A DNA stretch of 64,000 bases from Vagococcus luciliae (lineage in GTDB: Bacteria; Bacillota; Bacilli; Lactobacillales; Vagococcaceae), in contig NZ_CP102451.1 in NCBI RefSeq assembly GCF_024637875.1, positions 308,501 to 372,500 of the forward strand, read 5' to 3'. Each line of letters opens with the position of its first letter. Position 1 is the first letter of the stretch. A model generated the notes under the pieces. It was given only the letters and a program-made list of their open reading frames with translations, made no database searches and was not told the DNA's origin. The position numbers and the translations under genes are program-made. Shown one piece after another: positions 27,249 through 36,703 of this stretch.

Positions 27249-30013
27249 GCTGTTTCTTCCTCTCCAATAACCAAAACAGATTGATCTTTCATTTTAAAAT
27301 ATTCTCTCATTGCTTTATCAGATGTTAAACAAATAACTTGATTATCTTTGCCTAACATATCTAATAAATTAAACAAAGTTGCCTTACGCGAATCATCAAA
27401 ATGTAGCCAGCCATCATCTATAACAATTGGTGACCCGTAATCCTCACTATGTAAATGAATAAAAGCTAGACGAAAAGCCATATATAATTGATCTTTTGTC
27501 CCAGTAGACAGTTGATCGATTGTCCAAGACTGTTGCGTTATATCAACGACCAATAATCTACCATCTTCTATTGATACCCTATGATATTTTTTATTAGTTA
27601 ATAGATTAAAATAACCTGTTACTGTACCGAGTAATGTTGGTAGTTGTTGATCTGATAAGTATTGAAATAGCCGTTGAATCAACTCTTCAGAAAATCGTAA
27701 CGTTAACCATTGCTCTGTCATTTCTTCAATTTTTGCTAATTGAGTGGCTCTCTCTTGTCTCAAATCATCTAATGAGCCATTTTTTTCCATTTGCTTCATA
27801 TCATAATCAATTTGTTGCCACTCTGTTTGATAAATCCGTTGTTTATCTTTCAGTTCATCCTGAATTTCTTTTACCTTCATTACTTCACGGTTAATTGAAA
27901 GTAATTTATATTCTTTAGATAGATCGAACACGTGCTCTAACTGACGTTCTAATTCGCTTAAACGTTTAGCATTTTGATTTAGCTGTTCTTGATGGTTTAA
28001 CCATTCTTTAGCTATATCAATTGGCGTAGCCTCATGTTGATCAATTAATTGATTAACCAATTGTTGACTAGCCGCTTTTTGATGTCGAATAGAGGCTAAT
28101 TCACTTTGAATATTGCTTGTTTCACTACCTTCCAGACGATTAATTGCTTCTTTTTGTGCCTCAACAAATTGTTTGACTTCTTTAAAGCCATCACGAATAT
28201 TTTTATCTTCTAAAGGAATCCACTCTTTAGCAAAAGAAAGTGATTGTTTATAAGAATCAATTGCTTTATCAATAGTTTCAAGCTGTTGTTGCATCTCTTG
28301 TTCATTTTTTTGAATATCACGTAATTGACTAAAAACAGGTAATGTAGTTAACCACATTGAAACCGTCTCATCTGTAGAGAATCCATATGCTGTCGCCCAT
28401 TGTTCTTTTTGTTTTTTTACTAACGCATCCTGTTCTTCAAAATTAGCTAGTTCTTTTTCCAATTCATATAACTCGCCAGCTAGTTGATCCGCCTCGCCTA
28501 ATTGTTGTTTATATAATGTTTTGGCTTCTTCTGGGGTCACAGATGACACCTTTGGTACCCTAGATGTATTCATCAAACCATAAATACCTAACCCCGCAAA
28601 AATAACGACAATCACATATAGCCATGATACACCTAACACAATTGCCAGTAGTAGCATCATAATAGCAATCGCTATTGAGAGTCCTGAAAACATTTTTATC
28701 GTAAATGAATCAAGAAATGGGCTATTATCTAGATGTTCCTCATTAATCGATGCAGATGAAGTATCTAATTGATTTTCTGATTCAGATAATTCATGATCTA
28801 GTTTTCTCTGACGAATAGATAATCGGCTTTGTTCATTTGATAATATCACTTGTTTCCGTAATAATTCTTCCTCAACTTCTGCCAATTCTTTTAATGATAT
28901 TTCTTCTTGTTCTTCAATTACCACATCAAGTAATGCATCTGATAAACGATATTTTTCATATAACTCTTTTTTATTTGATGTATAGGCATCGAGTTGCTGT
29001 TGCATAACCTCTTGTCGCTCACTGATTGATTGAACACTCAATTGATCATCTAATAATTGTTCAAATAATTCTTGATTCTCAAGATAAAATTGAACAGCTG
29101 GAGTAATGTCTTTAATGATTTCACTTTGATTTTCTAATAGTTCAGTCTCTTTTTTTGTTAAGAAACGATATTCCTGTAATGCGTCTGACACACTCTTAAT
29201 GGTTGTTTGTGAGGCAGCATCTTTTTCTTTCTTTCCACCGGTCTCCCTGTTCAATGTTTGCCATTCGGTGTATAGAGGAAAATATTTTTGCTGATCTAGC
29301 AATGTCTTTTCTAAGGAATAGCTATCTTCCAACTCCTTACGTTCTTTTTCCAACAACTCTTCTAATTCTATTCGTCGGTCCCATTTATTTTGGTAAGTTT
29401 GTTCTTGTTCTTCAACTAAACGAATACTCTGTTCCAAACGATTGAATTCTTTTAATTGTTGATTTAATAACGGAATTCGTCCAGAAGGTTTATATATTTG
29501 CTGTCTATCTTTTAGAAAATCATTTGATATGGCAGTTAGTCGTTCACTTCCTGTTAAACCAACTGTCAACAGTAAACGTTGCAATCTAACTTCATTTAAA
29601 TCATTTAAATCAACCAACTGTTCTTGCTGAAAGCTAAACACCTCATCAAAAATTTCACGTGTTAAAGGTGATAAAATAGTTGTTAGAAGTCTCTCGTCTC
29701 CTACTTGACCATCTTCTAAACGCACATATGCTTGCCCTTTATTTTTTTCTTTAAATCGCTCAACGTAAATTTCACCATGAACTGTGTGATCGATAATTAA
29801 ATGCCCACCATATGTCGCTCCAACTACTGGTGTAAAATCACGTGTCATATCACGTTTTTTAGGAAAACCAAATAAAATAGTCCGTATAAAATGATATAAT
29901 GTGGATTTTCCTGATTCATTATCACCAAAAATGAGTTGATTATCTTCTTTTAAGTTAAATACTTGATTATTAAATTTTCCAAATCCATTAATGTATAATC
30001 GTCTTATTTTCAT
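27245..30013 (-). CDS. yhaN: SbcC-like AAA ATPase YhaN
   Basis: A 922-residue Rad50/SbcC-type ATPase. The Walker A motif GDNESGKS is at 30-37 and the C-terminal half-site contains LSTGTKDQLYMAFRLAF (signature) and IVIDDGWLHFDD (Walker B). Long coiled coils lie between. Unusually for SbcC, two hydrophobic segments (about 435-475) interrupt the coil, as in Bacillus YhaN, suggesting membrane attachment of the apex. It overlaps both neighbours by 4 bases. Probably acts with YhaO on DNA ends; not proven for this family. Confidence 0.88.
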   Translation of the reverse strand: MKIRRLYINGFGKFNNQVFNLKEDNQLIFGDNESGKSTLYHFIRTILFGFPKKRDMTRDFTPVVGATYGGHLIIDHTVHGEIYVERFKEKNKGQAYVRLEDGQVGDERLLTTILSPLTREIFDEVFSFQQEQLVDLNDLNEVRLQRLLLTVGLTGSERLTAISNDFLKDRQQIYKPSGRIPLLNQQLKEFNRLEQSIRLVEEQEQTYQNKWDRRIELEELLEKERKELEDSYSLEKTLLDQQKYFPLYTEWQTLNRETGGKKEKDAASQTTIKSVSDALQEYRFLTKKETELLENQSEIIKDITPAVQFYLENQELFEQLLDDQLSVQSISERQEVMQQQLDAYTSNKKELYEKYRLSDALLDVVIEEQEEISLKELAEVEEELLRKQVILSNEQSRLSIRQRKLDHELSESENQLDTSSASINEEHLDNSPFLDSFTIKMFSGLSIAIAIMMLLLAIVLGVSWLYVIVVIFAGLGIYGLMNTSRVPKVSSVTPEEAKTLYKQQLGEADQLAGELYELEKELANFEEQDALVKKQKEQWATAYGFSTDETVSMWLTTLPVFSQLRDIQKNEQEMQQQLETIDKAIDSYKQSLSFAKEWIPLEDKNIRDGFKEVKQFVEAQKEAINRLEGSETSNIQSELASIRHQKAASQQLVNQLIDQHEATPIDIAKEWLNHQEQLNQNAKRLSELERQLEHVFDLSKEYKLLSINREVMKVKEIQDELKDKQRIYQTEWQQIDYDMKQMEKNGSLDDLRQERATQLAKIEEMTEQWLTLRFSEELIQRLFQYLSDQQLPTLLGTVTGYFNLLTNKKYHRVSIEDGRLLVVDITQQSWTIDQLSTGTKDQLYMAFRLAFIHLHSEDYGSPIVIDDGWLHFDDSRKATLFNLLDMLGKDNQVICLTSDKAMREYFKMKDQSVLVIGEEETA

Positions 30014-31224
30014 TGGCCTACTCCATTTTTAAAAATCATTTTGTCCTTCACTAATTGGCTACTTTCTTCTACAATACGTTCCATATCTTCTTCATCAAAT
30101 ACAATATTCGTTCCAATTACTGGTTGTTGCACAATATCCTTCGCAACATCATAAAATTCATTACGCTTCAAGAAATGTTGTGCTAAATCATCGACTAAAC
30201 TTGAATCAAATCCCATAATAAGTTGATCTATCTCGATTGGCTCAATCATTATATCGACTAACCAAATATAATAAGAAGTTTTTCTTAATAATTGACGTTG
30301 AAGATAACCTAATATTTCTTCTTTATTTAAAAGTAGCTCACTTAGTCCTTCTTCAGAAGATGGACTCAATTTTACTACTAGTAAGGTTACCTCTTTTGTA
30401 TATTTTGCTGCCATGATTTCTTTTTCAATTTTTGTTAGTTGATCTGATCGTGTTATTTCTTTTAATGAGATATCTTGTTGCACCCATGCTGCTTTACTTA
30501 CATCGATAAATTTTTGCGATACACTAGAGCCATTGACTTCAACCAGACTAACTCCCTTAGTCTGTCTCTCTTTTCGAGTATGCCCTTGAGGAGTTCCTGG
30601 ATAAATAGTTAGTGGTTTATCTATTAACACCTCTGTCTTATGAATATGCCCTAATGCCCAATAATCATATGTTGGTTTTAAATCAGATAAAAGAAACGGA
30701 GCATATTTTCCTTCTTGTGCTATCTCGCCATGATAAAATCCAATGTGATAATCTGTTTCCCTACTTCTACTTGGATAATCTAACGCTTTATTGCCTTTAA
30801 TCCACTGATGTTCATAAGAAAAACCGCTAATAGAAACACTTTGTCCATTTGTCACTTGTAAAACTTTTGTCGTAACTTCTTCAGTATCAAATAATATGAC
30901 GTTTTGTGGCCATTCAAACCAGTAACGACTTTTCGTATAATAATCATGATTTCCAAAAGACATCACTACTTTGATTTGTTCTTTTTCTAGACGCCTAAAT
31001 TGATCCATTACAAATTTTTGTGTATAGATAGACGATGTTGCTTGATGGAACGTATCTCCAACTATCAATAAGAAATCAACTGACTCCTTAATACAATTTT
31101 CTATAATGGTCTCAAACACTTTATAATTTATTTGTTGTATCTCTTTTTGAAATGTTACATCTTCTGTTGTAATACCAGAAAAAGGTTGATCGATATGCAA
31201 ATCTGCCATATGAATAAATTTCAT
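30010..31224 (-). CDS. yhaO: SbcD-like metallophosphoesterase YhaO
   Basis: A 404-residue calcineurin-like nuclease subunit. Metal-binding motifs are HMADLHID (Asp8, His10), VGDTFH, SFGNHDYY and a GHIH motif (LGHIHKTE). Residues after about 280 form the capping and partner-binding part. The ATG is at 31222-31224 with an AAAGGAG site. First gene of yhaO-yhaN-yhaM, just after the yheA terminator. Confidence 0.9.
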   Translation of the reverse strand: MKFIHMADLHIDQPFSGITTEDVTFQKEIQQINYKVFETIIENCIKESVDFLLIVGDTFHQATSSIYTQKFVMDQFRRLEKEQIKVVMSFGNHDYYTKSRYWFEWPQNVILFDTEEVTTKVLQVTNGQSVSISGFSYEHQWIKGNKALDYPSRSRETDYHIGFYHGEIAQEGKYAPFLLSDLKPTYDYWALGHIHKTEVLIDKPLTIYPGTPQGHTRKERQTKGVSLVEVNGSSVSQKFIDVSKAAWVQQDISLKEITRSDQLTKIEKEIMAAKYTKEVTLLVVKLSPSSEEGLSELLLNKEEILGYLQRQLLRKTSYYIWLVDIMIEPIEIDQLIMGFDSSLVDDLAQHFLKRNEFYDVAKDIVQQPVIGTNIVFDEEDMERIVEESSQLVKDKMIFKNGVGQ

Positions 31225-31275
31225 GTGTCACACTCCTTTTAGCCATTCATAATGTTTAATCAGAATAAGTTCTAT

Positions 31276-31312
31276 AAAAAATATAGGTGGTTAAGCTCTT
31301 TGCTTAACCACC
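31276..31312 (-). terminator. Rho-independent terminator after yheA
   Basis: A perfect 10-bp stem (31286-31295 with 31303-31312) and an A/T-rich tail read as T-run on the minus strand. It lies 15 bp downstream of yheA. Confidence 0.85.
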
Positions 31313-31326
31313 CATTATTGTGTCGA

Positions 31327-31674
31327 TTAATCTAACGTATATAAATCTTGAACTGGTTGCATAATGATGCGGTTTAAGTCATTAACAATCATGCTAAATG
31401 CTTGTTCTTTTTGCATTAAATCTTGAATTAATGCTTCACCTTGAACTTTTTCGGCCATTTCTTGTGCTTGTTTAGCATCCTCATCCGAAAATTCTTCACC
31501 TTGCATTTGTTTTTGTTGTAATGTCATTTGCAATTCTTGGAAAGCTTTGAATAATTCAAAAGCTTCTTCATTTTCTTTCACTGCGTCAAAAGCATCACTC
31601 AATGCTAAGAATTCATCCATTTGGCGAATTTCACGTTCAATTTGGTTGGCACTATCATAAATATTATTTGACAT
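31327..31674 (-). CDS. yheA: YlbF/YmcA-family protein YheA
   Basis: A 115-residue all-helical protein of the YheA/YmcA/YlbF group. It contains [21 protein letters not shown] and ends in a helix with a PVQDLYTLD tail. YmcA and YlbF are parts of the Y-complex that steers RNase Y in Bacillus; YheA itself has no defined function. Its neighbours YhaM (RNase) and YhaN/O match the Bacillus yhe-yha order. An extended -10 (TGTTACAAT) lies upstream of it. Confidence 0.88.
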   Translation of the reverse strand: MSNNIYDSANQIEREIRQMDEFLALSDAFDAVKENEEAFELFKAFQELQMTLQQKQMQGEEFSDEDAKQAQEMAEKVQGEALIQDLMQKEQAFSMIVNDLNRIIMQPVQDLYTLD

Positions 31675-31743
31675 ATATAAGCTCCTTTAAATAGAAATTT
31701 ATTCTCCTAATATTGTAACATGTTTCAAAGAAAAAGCCTACTC

Positions 31744-33900
31744 TTATTGAGTTACCTTACCCCAGATACCCTGCCAAGCTTCGCCAACTTTATCTAATCC
31801 TTTTTTGATACCGTCTCCCACAGTATCTGCACCTTGTTTAATTTTTCCGCCAACATCGTTTAGTTTATCACCAATTCCATCTAATTTACCATCAGTCATT
31901 GTATCATTTTCTTGATTATCGATATAATCCGTTGACTGTGTCACATCTTTCACTGGAAATGGTGTGTTTGGAGAAGCTCCTAATATACTTTGCATCTCTG
32001 TTCTGAAAATATTAGAAATATAACTACTATCATTACCTGGTAAATAATGATCCGGTCCACTTTTATCAAAACCTATCCATGTTGCGACCACCACGTCAGG
32101 GGTATAACCAATCATCCATTGATCTTTCGACATGCCATCTGCATTGATATTCTCAGTCGTTCCTGTTTTACCGGCTATTTGATAACCATATGGCTGAGCT
32201 GCAGCACCTGTTCCTGTACTATAAACCCCTTGAAGCATGCTAGTCATCTCTTCAGCTACTTCAGGTGTTGTCACACGTGTTGATTTTGGTTTTTGATTTT
32301 CATAAATAATCACACCATGAGCGTCTTCAATCTTGGTAATAAAATGCGTTTCTTTTCTGACTCCCTCATTAGCAAATACGGTGTACGCACTTGCCATATC
32401 AATGGGTCTAGCTCCTTTGGTTAGTCCACCTAATGCTAAACCGTAATACTTATCTTTTTCATCTAGTTTAACACCAAATTGTTCCACTTTTTTATATCCT
32501 CTATCAATGCCTGTCTCATGCATCAACCAAACAGCTGGAGCATTTAAACTATGGATCAAGGCATTTGTCATAGAAGTTTCACCACTGTATGTACGTGAAA
32601 AATTATGCACATCATAATAAGATAGCTCTTCATCTTTTAACATGTCCTCAGGTTTATACCCTGCTTCTAATGCCGGTGTATAAACAGATAAAGGCTTTAA
32701 TGTTGAACCAGGTGATAAATAAGAATCAGTCGCACGATTCCATCCTCGATAAGTATACTCACCACGTCCACCAACAATTCCCATCACGCCACCAGAACTA
32801 GGATTAATCGCAACAGATGTTCCTTCCACTATTTCACCATCTGATGCTGCTGGTGGAAATAAACTATCATTAGCAAAGGTTTGATCCATCCCCTGTTGAT
32901 ACACTTGATCTAGTGCTGTGTATATTTTGTAACCACCACTTGAAATTTCAGCGTCAGTCAATTTTGTTTTATCAACTGCTTCAGAAATGACAGCGTCAAA
33001 ATAATAAGGGTACTTATAGGTATCTTTATCCGGGACATATGTATCTGTTAAATAAATTGGTTGTTTCATCAGTCCATCTGCGGTTGCTTTATCTAATTTT
33101 CCATTATCCACCATCACAGATAAGACTGTGTTACGCCTATTTACAGCATAGTCCATATGATCAATCGGGTTATATAAACTAGGTCCTTTCAAGGCGCCGA
33201 CTAATACAGCTGCTTCATCAACAGTCAAGTCTTTAGCATCTTTACCAAAATATTTTTTTGACGCGTCTTGAATTCCCCAAACCCCACTACCAAAGTAAGA
33301 TTTATTCAAGTACATTTCCAATATTTCATCTTTTGAGTATTCTTTTTCAAGTTCGATCGCTAGAAAAAGTTCTTTTGCTTTACGAGTAAAATTTTGCTGT
33401 TGGTCTAAAAAGGCATTTTTAGCTAGCTGTTGTGTAATGGTACTACCGCCACCGCCACTATTATTTCGTCTAATGACTTTCCTAACAGCCGCTCTCATAA
33501 TTCCTTTTACATCATATCCCTTATGTTTATAAAATCGACGATCTTCTGTTGAGATAAGTGCATCTACTACATGAGGGGAAATATTATCTAGCGTTACAAA
33601 TGTCCCACCATTTTTTCGAAGCTTACCTGCCTCATCTCCATCTTTATCATAAATCGTCGTTGATTGTTCCAAACCAGCTTTTAAGCCTGACACATTCATA
33701 CTTTTAGCCAGGTAAAATAAATAAATACTTGTGACTAAAATAAAGGTTAATGTCACTAACAAAATAATTTTATTAATATGATATTTTTTCCATATTCTTT
33801 TTTGATGGATACGAAACGTTTGCCAGTGAGGCTGCAACCACGTACCAAACCTTATTAACCAGGATTTTATCACTTCAAAATACTTCTTAATATGCTCCAT
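31744..33900 (-). CDS. pbp1A: class A penicillin-binding protein (PBP1A type)
   Basis: A 718-residue bifunctional peptidoglycan synthase. One membrane helix lies at about 43-65. The glycosyltransferase (GT51) domain has catalytic Glu119 in STEDRRFYKHKG and GGSTITQQLAKN. The transpeptidase has STLK (Ser399), SLN (451-453) and KTGTT (578-582). A Gly/Asp/Lys-rich tail of about 60 residues closes the protein. The ATG is at 33898-33900 with an AAAGGACG site. Divergent from the pseudouridine synthase gene. Confidence 0.94.
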   Translation of the reverse strand: MEHIKKYFEVIKSWLIRFGTWLQPHWQTFRIHQKRIWKKYHINKIILLVTLTFILVTSIYLFYLAKSMNVSGLKAGLEQSTTIYDKDGDEAGKLRKNGGTFVTLDNISPHVVDALISTEDRRFYKHKGYDVKGIMRAAVRKVIRRNNSGGGGSTITQQLAKNAFLDQQQNFTRKAKELFLAIELEKEYSKDEILEMYLNKSYFGSGVWGIQDASKKYFGKDAKDLTVDEAAVLVGALKGPSLYNPIDHMDYAVNRRNTVLSVMVDNGKLDKATADGLMKQPIYLTDTYVPDKDTYKYPYYFDAVISEAVDKTKLTDAEISSGGYKIYTALDQVYQQGMDQTFANDSLFPPAASDGEIVEGTSVAINPSSGGVMGIVGGRGEYTYRGWNRATDSYLSPGSTLKPLSVYTPALEAGYKPEDMLKDEELSYYDVHNFSRTYSGETSMTNALIHSLNAPAVWLMHETGIDRGYKKVEQFGVKLDEKDKYYGLALGGLTKGARPIDMASAYTVFANEGVRKETHFITKIEDAHGVIIYENQKPKSTRVTTPEVAEEMTSMLQGVYSTGTGAAAQPYGYQIAGKTGTTENINADGMSKDQWMIGYTPDVVVATWIGFDKSGPDHYLPGNDSSYISNIFRTEMQSILGASPNTPFPVKDVTQSTDYIDNQENDTMTDGKLDGIGDKLNDVGGKIKQGADTVGDGIKKGLDKVGEAWQGIWGKVTQ

Positions 33901-34069
33901 GATAACGTCCTTTCTATTAAATTTTATAAATTTAGTGTATCATATTATCAGAAATAACTAATACGTCTAAAGACTTATCTTCATAAGTCACTTTAATATA
34001 CCATTTAAAAATTAAATTACTACATGTTATTTTTTAAAAAACGTTTAAATTAGAAAAAGGAGTCTATAT

Positions 34070-34933
34070 ATGCAACTTTCTATTACTCTACCTCCCTCAA
34101 CAACTCAAACAACTGTTCGAGAACTCTTAGAAACAGAGTGGCTTATTCCTAGAAAAGTAAGACATTTTCTTAGAACGCGTAAAAATGTGTTAAAAAATAA
34201 TTCTACCGTCATGTTTCACGAAACTGTCGAGTCTGGAGATAAGATTACGTTAATCTTTGAAGAAGATGATTACACAATTCCTCATATTATTCCTGGAAAT
34301 GCCAAGGCCATTAATGTGTTATGGGAAGATGACCATCTAATCATTGTGAATAAACCTTACGGACAAAAAACACATCCAAACCAACCACAAGAAACCGAGT
34401 CGTTATTAAATGACCTTGCTGCTTACTTAAAGCCTAAAAATCAAATCCCATATGTTGTCCATCGATTAGATAAGGAAACCAGTGGGGCAATTGTCTTTGC
34501 GAAGAATCCCGTTATATTACCAGTTTTAGGTAGATTGCTTGAACAAAAAGAAATAAACAGACATTATGAAGCAGAGGTAAGTGGGTTAATAAAAAATAAG
34601 CACTTTACAATCAATCAACCTATCGGGCGTCATCGTCATGATCGTAGGAAGCGAGTCATTGATTCCAAAAAAGGAGATAAAGCCATTACACACGTAACAG
34701 TCATTGAGCAATTAAATAACTCAACGCGAATAGAATGTCAACTAGATACTGGTCGCACACATCAAATACGTGTTCATCTTGAAAGTATTCATCACCCAAT
34801 TATCGGTGATCCACTATACAATCCAACTTCGCATGCAAAGAGACTTCAATTACATGCTAAATCTCTTCAACTCATTCATCCTTTTACTAAGGAAGAAATA
34901 AACGTACAAGCGACACCTTTTTTATTTGACTAA
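34070..34933 (+). CDS. RluA-family pseudouridine synthase
   Basis: A 287-residue synthase converting uridine to pseudouridine in rRNA or tRNA. It has an S4-like N-terminus (about 15-75), the catalytic HRLDKETSG (Asp in HRLD) and the TGRTHQIRVH motif. It is the shorter RluD/RluA type; the target uridine cannot be told from sequence. The ATG follows AAAAAGGAG. It stands alone on the plus strand. Confidence 0.92.
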   Translation: MQLSITLPPSTTQTTVRELLETEWLIPRKVRHFLRTRKNVLKNNSTVMFHETVESGDKITLIFEEDDYTIPHIIPGNAKAINVLWEDDHLIIVNKPYGQKTHPNQPQETESLLNDLAAYLKPKNQIPYVVHRLDKETSGAIVFAKNPVILPVLGRLLEQKEINRHYEAEVSGLIKNKHFTINQPIGRHRHDRRKRVIDSKKGDKAITHVTVIEQLNNSTRIECQLDTGRTHQIRVHLESIHHPIIGDPLYNPTSHAKRLQLHAKSLQLIHPFTKEEINVQATPFLFD

Positions 34934-35132
34934 TTACATAATTGCACGTTACATATAGTGATAAATCTTCTAGAAACATCTAACCAAGGATGATAATAAT
35001 GCTCAATTATGTATTAGCTATGATGGATACGATGTATTTGTTTATTTAAGCATGGTTGAAATACGAAAAAGTAGCATCCCTCTTGTTTTCAAATTGTTGT
35101 ATTTTAAAATTTGCTTTTGACAATGGAACATT

Positions 35133-35140
35133 TGAATTTA
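35133..35140. repeat. 8-bp target-site duplication, left copy
   Basis: TGAATTTA, identical to 36630-36637, directly flanks the insertion sequence. An 8-bp duplication is typical of the ISL3 family. Confidence 0.9.
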
Positions 35141-36629
35141 GGCTCTCCGTCAAATGATGTGGATGAGTAAAATTTAGTGAATTTAAGCAACGAAAGACAA
35201 CAGGTTTTCGTTGCTTATTTATTTACCTTGAAAACTAAGTAAAATTCTATATTTATAGTTTTGGAAATTTCTATAGCCATAGGCTATTCGTTTGATTAGC
35301 TTAATTTTATTGATGGTCCCTTCTAATGGTCCGTTAGAAAATGGAAACTTGAAAGTATTATTAATTCTTGGAAGATGTTTTTTTAGTGTTCTGATAGATG
35401 TTTTCATTGGTTCAGAGATTAACTCATGACTTAATAATAGTAGATCTGAGAAAGCCTCAAAATCATTGTTTTTACTACAATATAATAAGTTTTGATAGAG
35501 TCCGTATGTCTCAGATAGTTCTTTGCTTAAGCTTAGTAAATAATCCATAATATCTGTTTCAGGTAAGATATTTTTAAATAATCGTTGATAACGATAGTCT
35601 TTATAATTTAATTCGTTAGAGTCTTTTAAAAATAGCTTCCAATATCTCTTTAGTTTTCTATAATTCTTTAGATCATTAAGGTTTGATGTCTTAAACTTAT
35701 TCATTGTTCTAATTCTTGTAATATTTAATGAACGACTAATTAATTGAACTAAGTGAAATCGGTCAATAACCACTGAAGCATTTGGAAAAAGTTTATTAGC
35801 TAGTTTAAAATAGCCAGCATTCATATCAACAACGATCGTTGCGACTTTATTTCTTACTTTCAAAGGGTATTTTGAAAAGTGTTTTTCTAACGTAATCCTT
35901 TTATTATCTGGTAAAATATCAATAATTTTATGTGATAAGGAGTCTGAGTAGATAAAACTGTACTTACCTTGATTGTTTTTTACAGATGTAAACTCATCAA
36001 AACATAGGTGTTGAGGCAAGTCCGTAAATTTATTTGACAGTTCTTTCCCAAATAAATTAAGAATTCTACTGATTGTAGTAGTTGATACAAAATGTCTTTT
36101 AGATAAGTCTTTCAATGAGATAGCATCGGATAACTCCATGCCAATAGACTGTTTCACTCTGTTAGCAATAAAGCAGTGCTTATCAATTTCTAAAGATTCA
36201 GCTATAAAAGAGGTGTGACATTTACGACAAAGGAACCGTTGTTTCTTTAGTGATAGATAGGTTGGATAATGGGCAACACTTAGCCATTTTATTCGAGAAG
36301 AAATAAAACCATTTTTTACAATAGAATAGTTTTCATTCTTAATTCCACAACAAGGACAAGCCAAAGGCTTATAAGTAAGTGTTCCGCTATAGATTTTACT
36401 TCTAACTCCTTTTATCATTTTTTCTTCACAAAAAATAGAATCAAAATAAATGTTTGTGTCTTTCAAATCCAGCGACACTCGGATACAATGGTTGTGAGAC
36501 ATATGAATCTTCCTTTCTAAAATTTGGTTTGGTCACTTTAATTTTACCTGGAAAATTCGTATGTTTCTTTTTTATGTAAAAAAATAGATGCAGATGAATT
36601 TCTTCATCCACATCAAAAATTATACAGCC
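35141..36629 (-). mobile_element. complete ISL3-family insertion sequence, 1489 bp
   Basis: Both ends begin GGCT and share TGATGTGGATGA at positions 15-26 of imperfect terminal inverted repeats (35141-35168 and 36602-36629). A single intact transposase gene lies inside on the minus strand. Perfect 8-bp target duplications flank it. The intact gene, intact ends and unchanged duplications indicate a recent, possibly active copy. Confidence 0.93.
35219..36502 (-). CDS. tnp: ISL3-family transposase
   Basis: A 427-residue transposase of usual length for the family. An N-terminal zinc ribbon (CPCCGIKN and CRKCH) and a helix-turn-helix region (DLSKRHFVSTTTISRIL) bind DNA. The DDE-type catalytic domain has LCFDEF, VVDMNAGY...VIDRFHLVQL and the C-terminal NGPLEGTINKIKLIKR with the Glu. 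The ATG at 36500-36502 follows AAGGAAG. No frameshift or stop is seen. Confidence 0.95.
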   Translation of the reverse strand: MSHNHCIRVSLDLKDTNIYFDSIFCEEKMIKGVRSKIYSGTLTYKPLACPCCGIKNENYSIVKNGFISSRIKWLSVAHYPTYLSLKKQRFLCRKCHTSFIAESLEIDKHCFIANRVKQSIGMELSDAISLKDLSKRHFVSTTTISRILNLFGKELSNKFTDLPQHLCFDEFTSVKNNQGKYSFIYSDSLSHKIIDILPDNKRITLEKHFSKYPLKVRNKVATIVVDMNAGYFKLANKLFPNASVVIDRFHLVQLISRSLNITRIRTMNKFKTSNLNDLKNYRKLKRYWKLFLKDSNELNYKDYRYQRLFKNILPETDIMDYLLSLSKELSETYGLYQNLLYCSKNNDFEAFSDLLLLSHELISEPMKTSIRTLKKHLPRINNTFKFPFSNGPLEGTINKIKLIKRIAYGYRNFQNYKYRILLSFQGK

Positions 36630-36637
36630 TGAATTTA
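36630..36637. repeat. 8-bp target-site duplication, right copy
   Basis: TGAATTTA, identical to 35133-35140, at the other end of the insertion sequence. Confidence 0.9.
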
Positions 36638-36661
36638 TAGAAGCGATTAACCACACATTTT

Positions 36662-36696
36662 AAAAAGACAGCACCTGTTTAGGTGACTGTCTTTTT
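36662..36696 (-). terminator. Rho-independent terminator after proS
   Basis: A long stem (outer AAAAAGACAG with CTGTCTTTTT, inner CACCT with AGGTG, one bulge) ends 7 bp past proS. Its left arm overlaps the stop codon of the decayed gene. Confidence 0.85.
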
Positions 36697-36703
36697 GTTA
36701 TTA

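Larger units (their letters stand above)
34974..36663 (+). pseudogene. decayed gene split by the insertion sequence
   Basis: Removing the insertion sequence and one copy of the 8-bp duplication joins 35140 to 36638. The joined sequence reads in one frame from 35050 to a TAA at 36661-36663, ending FDNGTFEFIEAINHTF. Upstream, another frame (34974-35120) is open with LCISYDGYDVFVYLSMVEIR, suggesting a frameshift between the two. There is no intact start. I do not recognise the family. This looks like the 3' remnant of a protein-coding gene that was already damaged before or after insertion. Confidence 0.45.

Noticed and set aside
36441..36656. 71-residue frame at the right end of the insertion sequence
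   Set aside because: It covers the terminal inverted repeat and the transposase start, with no ribosome site.
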